64,000 bases of DNA. Source: Bacillus sp. (in: firmicutes) (lineage in GTDB: Bacteria > Bacillota > Bacilli > Bacillales > JACDOC01). Location: the NCBI GenBank assembly GCA_017656295.1, contig JACDOC010000007.1, positions 81,300-145,299 of the forward strand, read 5' to 3'. The translations under genes were made by a program, and so were the position numbers. Below, one piece after another: positions 16,639-26,029 of the stretch. The notes below the pieces were generated by a model. That model was not told where the DNA came from. It saw nothing but the letters and a program-made list of their open reading frames with translations, and searched no databases. Positions within the stretch are counted from its first letter, which is position 1; each line of letters begins with the position of its first letter.

Positions 16639-18939
16639 TTACATCCATGAATCAACTTCTGGCTGTACCTTACCATGCAGCAATAAAGAAAGGAGGCCTA
16701 TCGCATCGCTTTTGGCGGTATTGGAAGTGACGTCCATTCCGATACATGACGGGCATCCTTGTTCGCAAGGACAAGTTTGAATAAATCGGATCGTTTCTTT
16801 TAAAATAGACTCCATTTGACTATACACATTCTCGCTCAAACCAATACCACCTGGATATCGGTCGTAAACAAAGATTGTCGGTCGTTCATTATGCACTGCT
16901 TTAACTTGAGGAACAACATAAATATCTTGTGGGTCACACATCACAAAAAGCGGAATAATGGACTTTAACGCATGTGACACACCAATTAACCCGTATTCCA
17001 AACGATCATTGTTCCATTCTGCTAGCGACGTACGAAATGAAAGCCACGTACCATTCGTGTGCAGTTCTTCTTCTGGTAAATGAATAGGGCCTGAACCAAT
17101 ATTTTCATGTGTATCAAACTTAATTTTTTTAAAAATCGTCGCCATTGCTCTTACCGCCACATCCCCATAACCTATATCGGCAAAGCACATCGGTTCTTCC
17201 TTATCTACTTCTAACACATTTAATTGGACGGCTAAATTCGCATCGGTAAAATAGTCCACATCCACTTGACGGACAAACGCTTTCTTTTCTTCCCAATCTA
17301 ATTTTTCTACTTGATATTGCACCCCTTGATGTAAATAGATCGCTTCTTCATGGAGCAATGTCATGGCACTAAATCGGTCCATTTCCCCAATTACTTTTGT
17401 ATTTCCGGGCATGGTTTGATCGATAATAACAACGTTTTCTTGGGACGCCGAACGAAGACTTATATTGTGAGCCGGAAAAGCAGCGTTCATCCAATGCCAT
17501 TTTCCTTCGTGAAAATGCAGTACTTTTTCTTCTGTTAAAAACTCTAGCATCTCCGTGACTTCAACGCTTCCGAACGTTTCTCCTTCTTTAAAAGGAAGCT
17601 CATACGCTGCACACTTGATATGGTCAATCAATATGATTAAATTGTTTGGATTAATGCGCGCCGTTTCAGGAGTTTGTTGAAAGAAATATTCCGGGTGCTG
17701 AACAATATATTGGTCAAGAGGAGATGAAGTGGCAACCATGATAACTAATGACTCTCCTTGTCTCCGTCCCGCTCGTCCAGCTTGCTGCCAAGCACTTGCA
17801 ATCGTCCCGGGGTATCCAGTCATAATACAAACTTGCAATTGACCAATATCAACCCCTAATTCAAGCGCATTTGTACTAACCACGCCAATTATATCCCCAT
17901 TTCTTAATCCATGTTCTATTTTTCTCCTTTGAGTTGGTAAATAGCCGCCACGATACCCTTGAATCGCTTTTTCCCCAATCTCTTTTTTAATAAGCTCTTG
18001 TAAATATGTCAAAATAATTTCAACCCGTACACGACTCCTAGCAAAAACGATTGTTTGAATTTTTTCTTTCAAAAATTCAGTGGCTAATTTTCGAACTTCT
18101 AATACTGCACTTTTTCGGATATTTAACGGTTTATTGATGATCGGCGGGTTATAAAACACAAAATGCTTTCTTCCTTGGGGAGCACCGTTATTATCAATTA
18201 AAACCATTTCCGTTTCGGTCAGTTCTTCCGCTAGTTGTTTTGGATTGGCAATCGTGGCCGACGTACAAATAAATATTGGATTACTTCCATAGAATTGACA
18301 AATTCGTTTCAACCGACGGATGACATTAGCAACATGAGAACCGAATACCCCACGATAAATATGTAACTCATCGATAACAACATATTGGAGGTTTTCAAAT
18401 AAGGAAACCCACTTCGTATGGTGGGGTAAAATAGCTGAATGAAGCATGTCTGGATTGGTGATGACAATGTGTCCTGACTTCCGTACCCTTTGCCTAATAT
18501 TAGCGGCCGTATCACCATCATACGTATAACAGTTGAGAGATAATTGAGCCGCTTCGATCAATTCATTTAGTTCACTTTTTTGGTCTTGAGCTAACGCTTT
18601 GGTTGGAAACATATATAGGGCTCGACCATTTGGATTTTTAGCTAACGATTGAATAACTGGAAGATTATAACAAAGTGTTTTTCCGGAAGCAGTTGGAGTC
18701 ACCGCGACAAAACTTTTTCCTTGTAAGGCAGTTTCATAGGCTGTTCGCTGATGCGTATACAGCGCTTGAATACCTCTGTCTAGCAGCGCTTCTTTTAGTG
18801 AAGGATGGAGCGATTCTGGAAAAGGAACCGTTTTTGCCGTTTTTTCCTCTATTGTATGCCAATAAACGATTTGATTCTTAAATTCCGGACTTGTCTTCAA
18901 CTTTTGAATAACATCGTTCAGCTGTTTTCTTTTCCACAT
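16639..18939 (-). CDS. mrfA: DEAD-box helicase MrfA (YprA) with DUF1998
   Basis: 766 residues. Helicase motifs are TPTASGKT, DELH and the arginine-rich QQAGRAGRRQG; the C-terminal DUF1998 region carries the four-cysteine metal motif CPCEQGCPSCIG. YprA is MrfA, which partners MrfB to remove mitomycin C adducts. GAGGTG lies six bases before the ATG at 18939, so the longer frame to 18948 is not used. Size fits the B. subtilis protein. Confidence 0.92.
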   Translation of the reverse strand: MWKRKQLNDVIQKLKTSPEFKNQIVYWHTIEEKTAKTVPFPESLHPSLKEALLDRGIQALYTHQRTAYETALQGKSFVAVTPTASGKTLCYNLPVIQSLAKNPNGRALYMFPTKALAQDQKSELNELIEAAQLSLNCYTYDGDTAANIRQRVRKSGHIVITNPDMLHSAILPHHTKWVSLFENLQYVVIDELHIYRGVFGSHVANVIRRLKRICQFYGSNPIFICTSATIANPKQLAEELTETEMVLIDNNGAPQGRKHFVFYNPPIINKPLNIRKSAVLEVRKLATEFLKEKIQTIVFARSRVRVEIILTYLQELIKKEIGEKAIQGYRGGYLPTQRRKIEHGLRNGDIIGVVSTNALELGVDIGQLQVCIMTGYPGTIASAWQQAGRAGRRQGESLVIMVATSSPLDQYIVQHPEYFFQQTPETARINPNNLIILIDHIKCAAYELPFKEGETFGSVEVTEMLEFLTEEKVLHFHEGKWHWMNAAFPAHNISLRSASQENVVIIDQTMPGNTKVIGEMDRFSAMTLLHEEAIYLHQGVQYQVEKLDWEEKKAFVRQVDVDYFTDANLAVQLNVLEVDKEEPMCFADIGYGDVAVRAMATIFKKIKFDTHENIGSGPIHLPEEELHTNGTWLSFRTSLAEWNNDRLEYGLIGVSHALKSIIPLFVMCDPQDIYVVPQVKAVHNERPTIFVYDRYPGGIGLSENVYSQMESILKETIRFIQTCPCEQGCPSCIGMDVTSNTAKSDAIGLLSLLLHGKVQPEVDSWM

Positions 18940-19048
18940 CTTGTTCACCTCGTTTTTTTATTTTAGCGAATAAACGTTCGTAAAGAAAGGAAAACATTTT
19001 GAATGAACCAATTTTCTAGGTACCATTTGCACTAGCGCTTCATAGGAT

Positions 19049-19190
19049 ATAGTGAAACTTCCATCCGTGGTCACACGGATGGTTAGTTGAATGAATCGGA
19101 CCGTTACGGGCTGTTGATTTCCCACCTTAGCTTCTTTGTTTAACTCACAATCTTTAGGTGGGGATTTTACAGCCCGTTAAGGTTAAAATA
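19049..19190. other. Strongly structured block before hsp20, possible IS200/IS605 end or guide-RNA relic
   Basis: Two stems stand out: CCATCCGTG/CACGGATGG (19061-19082) and a compound stem ACGGGCTGT/ACAGCCCGT (19106-19114, 19169-19177) enclosing CCCACCT/AGGTGGG (19121-19127, 19156-19162). Read on the minus strand it resembles the structured 3' end of tnpB-type IS200/IS605 elements, where the guide RNA is encoded; this resemblance is from memory and needs a search. No transposase frame is present. The alternative is an RNA leader of hsp20, which starts 34 bases further on. Confidence 0.4.
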
Positions 19191-19223
19191 TCGGACTGAC
19201 ATTTTGAAAAAGGAGCGGTGTAA

Positions 19224-19697
19224 ATGGGAAAATTACCTGAAGATTCCAAACATCCCTTTGCTGGTCATCCGCTTGGTGATTTGATGAAGTCAATGAACGA
19301 TTTTTTTCACGAACGACCCATTAAAGGCTTGTTGCAAAGCATGGACGAATTTTTTCAATCCCCTTTTCCATTTGGCGGATTTCCAATCGAATTAGATGAA
19401 ACAGAAAACGAACATATTGTAGTAGCTTCGTTACCTGGCGTGAACAAAGAACAGATTCAAATCGATGTCTTTCAAAATTATTTAACAATTACCGTTCAAA
19501 ATATGGAACTTGTTCAGCAAGAAAACGACAAAAAGGAAGTCATTCATCGACGGCGCACAATGAGAAAATCTACACGTACCATTCCGCTTACTTCTTATAT
19601 CGATCCAAAAACGATTCGGGCATCCTATCAAAACGGTCAATTAAAGATATATATTCCAAAAGAAAAAGGTACTTCTATTCGAATTGCTGATGAGTGA
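19224..19697 (+). CDS. Small heat-shock protein, Hsp20 family
   Basis: 157 residues. The alpha-crystallin domain begins at PIELDETENEHIVVASLPGV and ends with the A-x-x-x-x-G-x-L-type motif YQNGQLKIYIPK near residue 140; an N-terminal arm rich in Phe and Pro (residues 1-55) precedes it. It binds unfolding proteins in the cytoplasm. AAAAAGGAGCGG precedes the ATG. No CIRCE or CtsR box is seen upstream. It is a single gene ended by a strong terminator. Confidence 0.9.
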   Translation: MGKLPEDSKHPFAGHPLGDLMKSMNDFFHERPIKGLLQSMDEFFQSPFPFGGFPIELDETENEHIVVASLPGVNKEQIQIDVFQNYLTITVQNMELVQQENDKKEVIHRRRTMRKSTRTIPLTSYIDPKTIRASYQNGQLKIYIPKEKGTSIRIADE

Positions 19698-19737
19698 TGT
19701 AAAGGAATATTTCTATACTTTCCCGTAAAAAAAATTA

Positions 19738-19773
19738 GGGCTGATAAGAACTTACTCTCGTTCTTATCAGCCC
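19738..19773 (+). terminator. Terminator of hsp20
   Basis: GGGCTGATAAGAAC and GTTCTTATCAGCCC form a 14-pair perfect stem with an eight-base loop, followed by GCTTTTATGTTTT. Confidence 0.88.
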
Positions 19774-19786
19774 GCTTTTATGTTTT

Positions 19787-20046
19787 GGCTATGTTATATG
19801 TCATTGTTGATTTTTAGCAAGTTATTCATACGGCGGCGACTTCAGCGGGAACAAGAAGCCGCAAGACCCTTACATGAGCGTAGCGAGGGAAGCGGCTTGC
19901 ACCTTGCCCGCGGAAAGCGTCCGCCACAAGCGTAATGTATACATATCAACAGTATCGTTTAACAGACATTTATGCCAATTGCCATTGGACATCGATGAAT
20001 AAAATAACAGCAAAAGTTATCCACAGTTATTTTAGGGTAGATCCTA
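19787..20046. repeat. Intergenic repeat element, copy B (260 bp, inverted)
   Basis: Reverse complement of copy A at 12877-13137 with about a dozen and a half differences. It ends exactly in the stop codon of yppG. The central block GCCCGCGGAAAGCGTCCGCC and the GC-rich inner inverted repeat are intact. Confidence 0.85.
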
Positions 20047-20574
20047 TGTTTTAAAGATACTACCAAATCCTTTTACAAGAGAAGAAAATTGAGAGACGGC
20101 GTTCATCATTTGTCCGGTTGTATTCATCACTTTGTTTAAATCAAATGTTCCATCTTGTGATTTAAATGATTTTAATACGGATTGAAAGCCACTAGGAGGT
20201 GGTTTAACGAATCCGCCAATCGGGTATGGATTAGCATATTGCGGTCCATCCATTGGTTCATAACTGTACGTCCATTCGTCATCAGGTTGCAATGGATTTT
20301 GAAAAATTTGTTCATGTAACGGTTGGGATGGAACGTGTGGTTGCGTACCAAGAGCGGTCATGCCATAATTAGGTATGTTTGGCATCATCGGTGGTCGATT
20401 GTATCCCCAATGTTGTCCAGACGGAAATAGAATTGGGGGACTATATGGTACTGGTGGGACAGTATAATAATGACTATTCGCCCTTCTGTATGGGGATGTA
20501 AAACTAAGTATCGACGGATAGGGCCAATTCCGTTGACGCTTACGGAAAAAGGTTCTTCTATTTTTGATTGCCAT
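20044..20574 (-). CDS. yppG: YppG-like spore-associated protein
   Basis: 176 residues. The first 100 or so are basic and then Pro/Tyr/Gln-rich; the C-terminal part FKSQDGTFDLNKVMNTTGQM is the conserved YppG block. The function is unknown, though such proteins look like spore coat material. The TAG stop at 20044-20046 is part of repeat copy B, so the last codons before it mark the insertion border; the C-terminus is still the usual GFGSIFKT. Located at the same place as in B. subtilis. Confidence 0.8.
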   Translation of the reverse strand: MAIKNRRTFFRKRQRNWPYPSILSFTSPYRRANSHYYTVPPVPYSPPILFPSGQHWGYNRPPMMPNIPNYGMTALGTQPHVPSQPLHEQIFQNPLQPDDEWTYSYEPMDGPQYANPYPIGGFVKPPPSGFQSVLKSFKSQDGTFDLNKVMNTTGQMMNAVSQFSSLVKGFGSIFKT

Positions 20575-20676
20575 GGTACTTCACCCTCTTTCTTCGTTTC
20601 CATTCTTCTGTGCTATTATCATATGATGGTGAACATAAATGGTGAAGTGTTGAAAAAGGGAAGAAAAAATTACGAA

Positions 20677-21045
20677 CTATTTACTTTGCCTTTCTAAAGC
20701 CTCTTTTACACGGTGTAATATGTATAGACATGATTGCAACGTACTTTTCAAACGCTTCCAGCTACTTGTTGGATAAAAAACTTCTACCGCTAACTTTTCC
20801 ATATGTTCTTTCGTCGTGATCAGTTGTTGCGGAAATATATGCTTCGGTCGGTACTGTTGTACCCATGGCAAGGCTAAGTCATTCCATTGTGCCAAAAGTT
20901 GATGAACATTATCGGCAAACGGTTTTACTTCATGGAAAAAGTCTCTTTGTTCATCCGTTCTTTTTACTTCTGTAAAAATGGCTTCCATTTTTGCACAGGC
21001 ATTAATAAGCTGTTCGGTCAGATAATGTAGTTGGTTACTTTCCAT
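20677..21045 (-). CDS. yppE: YppE family protein (DUF1798)
   Basis: 122 residues, the same length as B. subtilis YppE (123). It is an all-helical protein with the QQYRPKHIFPQQL stretch, matching the VRRPKYVHKEQI segment of YppE. The function is unknown. GGAGGAGAAAC precedes the ATG. It is probably its own transcript, since a terminator lies upstream at 21077-21094. Confidence 0.8.
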   Translation of the reverse strand: MESNQLHYLTEQLINACAKMEAIFTEVKRTDEQRDFFHEVKPFADNVHQLLAQWNDLALPWVQQYRPKHIFPQQLITTKEHMEKLAVEVFYPTSSWKRLKSTLQSCLYILHRVKEALERQSK

Positions 21046-21076
21046 GACTGTTTCTCCTCCTTCCGAAACAAAAAAA

Positions 21077-21094
21077 AGCAGCTAATTAGCTACT
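21077..21094 (-). terminator. Terminator of the coiled-coil gene
   Basis: AGCAGCT and AGCTACT pair (one wobble) around AATT; on the minus strand TTTTTTT follows. Confidence 0.7.
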
Positions 21095-21111
21095 CTGAAT
21101 TTCTTACCATT

Positions 21112-21345
21112 CTAACTAGTCTTTAATGAAAATTCAAGCGATTGCTTCCACGGAATGGCCCCCAACATATCGACACAATGTTCGAGTTCCTCTACATGTT
21201 CTTTAATACTCTCTTCTTTTTGCTGTAAAACCCATAAAGAATGCTGTTTTTCGAGGAAAACTTTTTCAATCACCTGTTCTTCTAATTTCGTTAATTTTTG
21301 TTCCATATCTTCTAAACACTGTAAGATCTCTTTCCTAAACAGCAT
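21112..21345 (-). CDS. Small coiled-coil protein, unknown function
   Basis: 77 residues with a continuous heptad pattern in FRKEILQCLEDMEQKLTKLE and onwards; two Cys residues. I do not recognise a family. AAGGAGGC lies before the ATG and a terminator follows, so it appears to be a real monocistronic gene lying divergent from sspM. Confidence 0.65.
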   Translation of the reverse strand: MLFRKEILQCLEDMEQKLTKLEEQVIEKVFLEKQHSLWVLQQKEESIKEHVEELEHCVDMLGAIPWKQSLEFSLKTS

Positions 21346-21553
21346 GGGGAATGCCTCCTTTTTTCCATCATTCCAACAACATTGTTCCTGTTGTTTATCT
21401 TAACTATTCCATGTATGAATTAAATTCCCTTCCGTGTTGACAAAACTAGAACGAATTCGTCAAACATAGAAAAAATTTTCTTTTTTTTATCCTTTTTTTC
21501 GACAAGGATGAAACCCCACCTTGATGACAACATTATCAATAGGAGGTGATAAG

Positions 21554-21652
21554 ATGTCTCGAAAAAATGAGAATAAACGAAAAACCGCCAAACCAACAAA
21601 AGCTGGGGAAGGAAACCCAAAACTTGAAGGTCCAAACCGACCGGCGACTTAA
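21554..21652 (+). CDS. sspM: Small acid-soluble spore protein M
   Basis: 32 residues, MSRKNENKRKTAKPTKAGEG followed by NPKLEGPNRPAT; the C-terminal GPNRPAT matches GPNRPST of B. subtilis SspM (34 residues). Minor SASP of the forespore. AGGAGGTGAT at 21541 is a near-perfect ribosome binding site. It converges on yppC and shares the bases TTAA with its stop codon. Confidence 0.85.
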   Translation: MSRKNENKRKTAKPTKAGEGNPKLEGPNRPAT

Positions 21653-22686
21653 TTCCCATTTGGCCCATTTGAAGGGCCAATTTTTTTTATGTCAGAAGAT
21701 ATTTTCAACAAATGCAACCCCCATAATAGTTGCTTTCGCTTACCGTCAAACCATTTTGTAATATCATACGTTTCACTTACTTTTGGATTGTTAAACCATG
21801 CCTGTCGAATATTTTTTTCGTTGGACCAATCCTTTATTTCGTGAATATGGTGTTTTTCTGGTGGATATACCTCACGAAGTTTTGGAGTGAAAAAAGCAGA
21901 CGAAAAACGCCCAAATTGTTCATAATCATGTCGTGATCCTGTATGTTTCGTTTCGATAGCAAAATGCATAAACTTTTCAATTAGTAATGGATGAAATAAA
22001 ATGTGGTAAAGACACTTACCTAATTTAATCCGTTGATTCACATTAGAAAAATGGGACACATTAGCACCATACAACCTACCCGTTAATGTCGGAAATAAAA
22101 CGGAACTAAAATGAAGACGATCTTGTAAAAGAAAAAATAAGCGATGAAATACGCCACGTTGATAATACGGGTGCTTAATTACTGGTTGTTCAATGACGTG
22201 TTGTTCATTGATAATTAATGCATACACAAGTCGTTTTCGATCTTTTGTTTTCCAATACCGTTCCCATTCTTTTTTCATAAATGCGGAAACGCGAAGCGCC
22301 GGGAGTAAATGAAATAGTGGTTGTCCAAGAATCGAAGACAAATGATAGATTAACAATTGAGGATATGCATCTTGAAAAATGAGCCAATTCGCTTTTTCAT
22401 ACGTTAAAAAAATTTCTCTTCGAACGTGTTTTTGTAAAGCTTTTTGAAAAGGTTCCGACTGTAAATCACACATATTCCATCCTGCATTTCGTGACACCAT
22501 TGACGCTAAAAACGACCACTCGATATCTGGGTGTAAAAAATAAAAGTTTTGATAACTGACGGTACGGGAAATGTTATCTTGATTTAATCGAGTTGTTTCG
22601 TTCTTGATTAGTTGGATGAAGATTGAAGGATGACTAAAAGGGGAGATTTCTTGTAATAATCCGAGAAAAAGAGGATTTTTGTCCAT
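21649..22686 (-). CDS. yppC: YppC family protein (DUF2515)
   Basis: 345 residues of the DUF2515 family found next to recU in bacilli. Its middle has NVNQRIKLGKCLYHILFHP and the C-terminus is basic. Function unknown. Divergent from recU over a 115-base gap, and converging on sspM with a four-base overlap. No frameshift or loss is visible. Confidence 0.85.
   Translation of the reverse strand: MDKNPLFLGLLQEISPFSHPSIFIQLIKNETTRLNQDNISRTVSYQNFYFLHPDIEWSFLASMVSRNAGWNMCDLQSEPFQKALQKHVRREIFLTYEKANWLIFQDAYPQLLIYHLSSILGQPLFHLLPALRVSAFMKKEWERYWKTKDRKRLVYALIINEQHVIEQPVIKHPYYQRGVFHRLFFLLQDRLHFSSVLFPTLTGRLYGANVSHFSNVNQRIKLGKCLYHILFHPLLIEKFMHFAIETKHTGSRHDYEQFGRFSSAFFTPKLREVYPPEKHHIHEIKDWSNEKNIRQAWFNNPKVSETYDITKWFDGKRKQLLWGLHLLKISSDIKKIGPSNGPNGN
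21660..21688 (+). terminator. Terminator of sspM, inside the yppC coding region
   Basis: TTGGCCC and GGGCCAA pair around a seven-base loop and eight Ts follow. The whole hairpin lies inside the last codons of the converging yppC gene. Confidence 0.85.
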
Positions 22687-22801
22687 AAATCTCGCTCCAA
22701 TCAGCTGAATTACCTTTATCTTGTCAAGAATGGCAAGTTTTTATTCTACACCTCCCATTGAATTTTGATATGATAGAATTTAGCTTGTGAGGTGTGATGC
22801 T

Positions 22802-23413
22802 ATGGAATTTCATTATCCGAATGGGCGGAAATACGGTCGGCCATCCTCATCATCTCATTTTAAAAATGAAGCGATGAAAAAACATTCTTACAGTAATCGA
22901 GGAATGACCCTCGAAGAAGATTTAAACGTAACGAATGAATATTATCGTGAACAAGGAATTGCGATCATTCATAAAAAGCCGACGCCCGTACAAATTGTAC
23001 AAGTTCATTATCCAAAGCGTAGTGCAGCTGTTATAACCGAAGCGTACTTTAAACAGCCATCAACAACGGACTATAACGGTGTATATAAAGGAAAATATAT
23101 TGATTTTGAAGCAAAAGAAACCCAGAGTGAAACCTCTTTTCCGTTGCGAAATTTTCACGAGCATCAAATTTCGCATATTGAACAAGTGCTCAAGCATGGG
23201 GGAATTAGTTTTGTCATCATTCGATTTAAATCATCCGATGAATTATATTTATTGGAGGGATGTCATCTTTTATCGTTTTGGGCAAGAATGGTAGATGGAG
23301 GCCGAAAATCGATTTCCAAAAAGGAACTAAATGAGAAAGGACATCTCATTCCATTGAAGCTAGCTCCACGGATTGATTACTTACGAATTGTGGACGAGCT
23401 CTATTTTTCATAA
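22802..23413 (+). CDS. recU: Holliday junction resolvase RecU
   Basis: 203 residues. The nuclease core [20 protein letters not shown] includes the catalytic Asp, Glu and Lys, and the N-terminal [14 protein letters not shown] is conserved. RecU cuts Holliday junctions during recombinational repair and chromosome segregation. Starting at ATG 22802, eight bases after GAGGTG, gives an N-terminus ([10 protein letters not shown]) alignable with B. subtilis RecU; an upstream in-frame GTG at 22787 is less suitable. Same operon as ponA, as in B. subtilis. Confidence 0.95.
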   Translation: MEFHYPNGRKYGRPSSSSHFKNEAMKKHSYSNRGMTLEEDLNVTNEYYREQGIAIIHKKPTPVQIVQVHYPKRSAAVITEAYFKQPSTTDYNGVYKGKYIDFEAKETQSETSFPLRNFHEHQISHIEQVLKHGGISFVIIRFKSSDELYLLEGCHLLSFWARMVDGGRKSISKKELNEKGHLIPLKLAPRIDYLRIVDELYFS

Positions 23414-23449
23414 CCTTTTTAATGGGACACTTGAAAGGAAGTGAACAAC

Positions 23450-25999
23450 ATGTCACAACAATATAAATCGAGAGAAGAGCGTAAAAAACTACAAGGAATA
23501 AAACGTAAAAACCAAAAGAGAGGAAAAAAACTAGTGTTTCGTCTCATTTTTATGCTATTCCTTTTAGGGGTAATTGGAGCAATTGGTGGAGGAATCACCG
23601 CTGCTTATTATATTAGTCAAGCCCCCCCTTTAGATGAAACTTTACTAAAAGATCCAATTGCATCTGAGATTTATGACAAAGATGGGAATTTTATTACTCG
23701 AATTGGGACAGAAAAACGAAAATATGTGGAATATGACGATATTCCAAAGTTAGTGGAGGATGCGATTTTAGCAACCGAAGATAACCGTTTTTACAAGCAT
23801 CATGGAATCGACCTTATACGTTTAGGAGGAGCGGTGATTGCTAATATTACCGAAGGGTTTGGTTCCGAAGGAGCAAGTACGTTAACACAACAAGTAGTTA
23901 AAAATTCGTTTTTATCTGATGAAAAAACGATTAAACGTAAAATACAAGAGGCATGGTTAGCTTACCAGTTAGAGCAAAACTATTCAAAAGAAGAAATTTT
24001 TGAAATGTATGTTAACAAAATATACATGTCAGAAGGCATTCACGGAATTGCAACCGCTGCAAATTATTATTATGGAAAAGAATTAAATGATCTCAAGCTG
24101 CATGAAGCAGCTTTATTGGCAGGAATGCCTCAAGCGCCGAACCGCTATAATCCATACAACAATCCAGAAGCGGCAGAAAAACGGCGAAATACTGTGTTGT
24201 ATTTAATGTATAAGCACGGTCGTATTACGAAAGAAGAAATGGAAGCGGCGAAGCAAATTCCGGTAACAGAAGGACTCCTGAGTGAAGAGTCCCATGTAGC
24301 AAGTAATAAATACGAGGCATTTATCGACTTAGTAATTGAAGAAGTCGAAGCGTTAGGTAATTATAACGTATTTTCCGATGGTCTAAAAATTTATACAACG
24401 TTAGAACCAGAAGCACAAGAATTCGTGGAAAAAATGTTGACGAACGACGGGATGATTCCATTCCCTGACGACAAAATGCAAGCAGGTATCGCGTTGATTG
24501 ATACAAAAACGGGTGAAATTCGCGCTGTAGGAGGCTCTCGAGAAAAAGACGTCAAACGGGGATTTAATTATGCTGTCGATGCGAAACGCCAGCCTGGTTC
24601 AACAATCAAGCCGATTTTAGACTATGGTCCGGCCATTGAATATTTACAATGGAGCACGTACCACCAAATCGTCGATGAACCGTATACGTATAAAGACGGA
24701 ACGCCAATTCGCAACTATGATGGGTCATATCAAGGACAAATGACCATTCGAAAAGCCCTATACCTTTCTCGTAATATACCAGCATTAAAAGCGATGCAAG
24801 CGGTCGGTCTTGAAAAATCACGGGAATTTGGTGAAAAACTCGGCTTACATTTCGAAAACTTTTATGAATCTTATTCCATTGGTGGAATGGGAGAAGGAGT
24901 TTCACCGCTCGAAATGGCAGGTGCATACGCTGCGTTTGGGAATAACGGTTTTTATACAAAACCATATGCTGTGAAAAAAATCGTTTTACGCGACGGAGAA
25001 ACAGAAATTAATACAACGCCGGAAACGACAGTCGCCATGAAAGATTATACGGCATACATGATTACCGATATGTTAAAAGACGTGTTAACGGTAGGAACTG
25101 GTCAAAAGGCGCGTGTTTCTGGTGTTCCGATAGCCGGGAAAACAGGTACAACAAACTATTCTGCTGAAGAAAGACAAAAATACAACATTACAAACAGTAA
25201 AGCGGCACCGGATATTTGGTTTGTTGGGTATTCAACGAATTATACAGCTGCTGTATGGACCGGGTATGAAAAAAGAAGTGACCCGATCCTACCAAAAGAT
25301 CAAAAATTAGCCCAATACATTTTCAAAACATTAATGACGGAAGTTTCGAAAGGAAAAGATAATCCTGACTTTAAAAAGCCATCATCTGTCGTTGAAGTCC
25401 CTGTTGAAGTCGGCTCCAACCCGCCAATGCTTGCGAGCGAATATACACCGAAAGAAGAAATTGTGTACGAATTATTCGTTCGTGGAACGGAACCAACAGA
25501 AGTATCCAAAAAATATGACAAACTAGAAGCGCCGTTCAATATTCAAGCTAAATACCATGAAGAAGAACACGAAATTATCTTAACGTGGGATTATGAAATA
25601 AATGAAGAGGAAGAGATTCCTGTTGAATTTGAAGTTAGTGTATCCCTTGATGAAGGACCAAAACAAGTGTTAACGACGACGAAAGAAATGGGATTAAACA
25701 TTACGAACCCAATTAATGGTGGCGTATATACATTCTATATCACGGCTATTCGTGGCGAACAACGAAGTGAAGAAAGATCCGTCACGATTCAAATTCCAGA
25801 TAAAACGAAAGAACTTTTTGATGATGACGAAGACGAAGACGAAGATGATGATGAGAAGCCATCGAAAGATAAAAATCAACAGGACGACTCACCATCCTCT
25901 CCGCCAGACGGAGAAAATCCTCCATCGGATGGAACGAACGATATTATTGACTCACTAATCCCTAATCCGGATCGACAAAACGGTTCACCAAGTAACTAA
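23450..25999 (+). CDS. ponA: Class A penicillin-binding protein 1 (glycosyltransferase/transpeptidase)
   Basis: 849 residues. One N-terminal membrane helix; glycosyltransferase domain with catalytic Glu110 in ATEDNRFYKHHG; transpeptidase domain with Ser384 in QPGSTIKP, SRN as the second motif and KTGTT at Lys564. A fibronectin type III-like domain and an Asp/Glu-rich then Pro/Ser-rich tail follow. It polymerises and crosslinks peptidoglycan at the septum and side wall. ATG at 23450 is the better start, since GTG at 23441 overlaps the ribosome binding site. Confidence 0.95.
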   Translation: MSQQYKSREERKKLQGIKRKNQKRGKKLVFRLIFMLFLLGVIGAIGGGITAAYYISQAPPLDETLLKDPIASEIYDKDGNFITRIGTEKRKYVEYDDIPKLVEDAILATEDNRFYKHHGIDLIRLGGAVIANITEGFGSEGASTLTQQVVKNSFLSDEKTIKRKIQEAWLAYQLEQNYSKEEIFEMYVNKIYMSEGIHGIATAANYYYGKELNDLKLHEAALLAGMPQAPNRYNPYNNPEAAEKRRNTVLYLMYKHGRITKEEMEAAKQIPVTEGLLSEESHVASNKYEAFIDLVIEEVEALGNYNVFSDGLKIYTTLEPEAQEFVEKMLTNDGMIPFPDDKMQAGIALIDTKTGEIRAVGGSREKDVKRGFNYAVDAKRQPGSTIKPILDYGPAIEYLQWSTYHQIVDEPYTYKDGTPIRNYDGSYQGQMTIRKALYLSRNIPALKAMQAVGLEKSREFGEKLGLHFENFYESYSIGGMGEGVSPLEMAGAYAAFGNNGFYTKPYAVKKIVLRDGETEINTTPETTVAMKDYTAYMITDMLKDVLTVGTGQKARVSGVPIAGKTGTTNYSAEERQKYNITNSKAAPDIWFVGYSTNYTAAVWTGYEKRSDPILPKDQKLAQYIFKTLMTEVSKGKDNPDFKKPSSVVEVPVEVGSNPPMLASEYTPKEEIVYELFVRGTEPTEVSKKYDKLEAPFNIQAKYHEEEHEIILTWDYEINEEEEIPVEFEVSVSLDEGPKQVLTTTKEMGLNITNPINGGVYTFYITAIRGEQRSEERSVTIQIPDKTKELFDDDEDEDEDDDEKPSKDKNQQDDSPSSPPDGENPPSDGTNDIIDSLIPNPDRQNGSPSN

Positions 26000-26000
26000 A

Positions 26001-26029
26001 AAAGCTTGTCAGTTTTCTGACAAGCTTTT
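26001..26029. terminator. Bidirectional terminator between ponA and ypoC
   Basis: AAGCTTGTCAG and CTGACAAGCTT form an 11-pair stem with a TTTT loop; A and T runs flank both sides. Confidence 0.85.

Noticed and set aside
19040..19223. CIRCE or CtsR box for hsp20
   Set aside because: No TTAGCACTC-type palindrome or GGTCAAA heptad pair is present in the upstream region.
21509..21537. SigG-like promoter (TGAAA and CATTATC) before sspM
   Set aside because: The inferred start would fall inside the sspM ribosome binding site, so a real promoter should lie further upstream.
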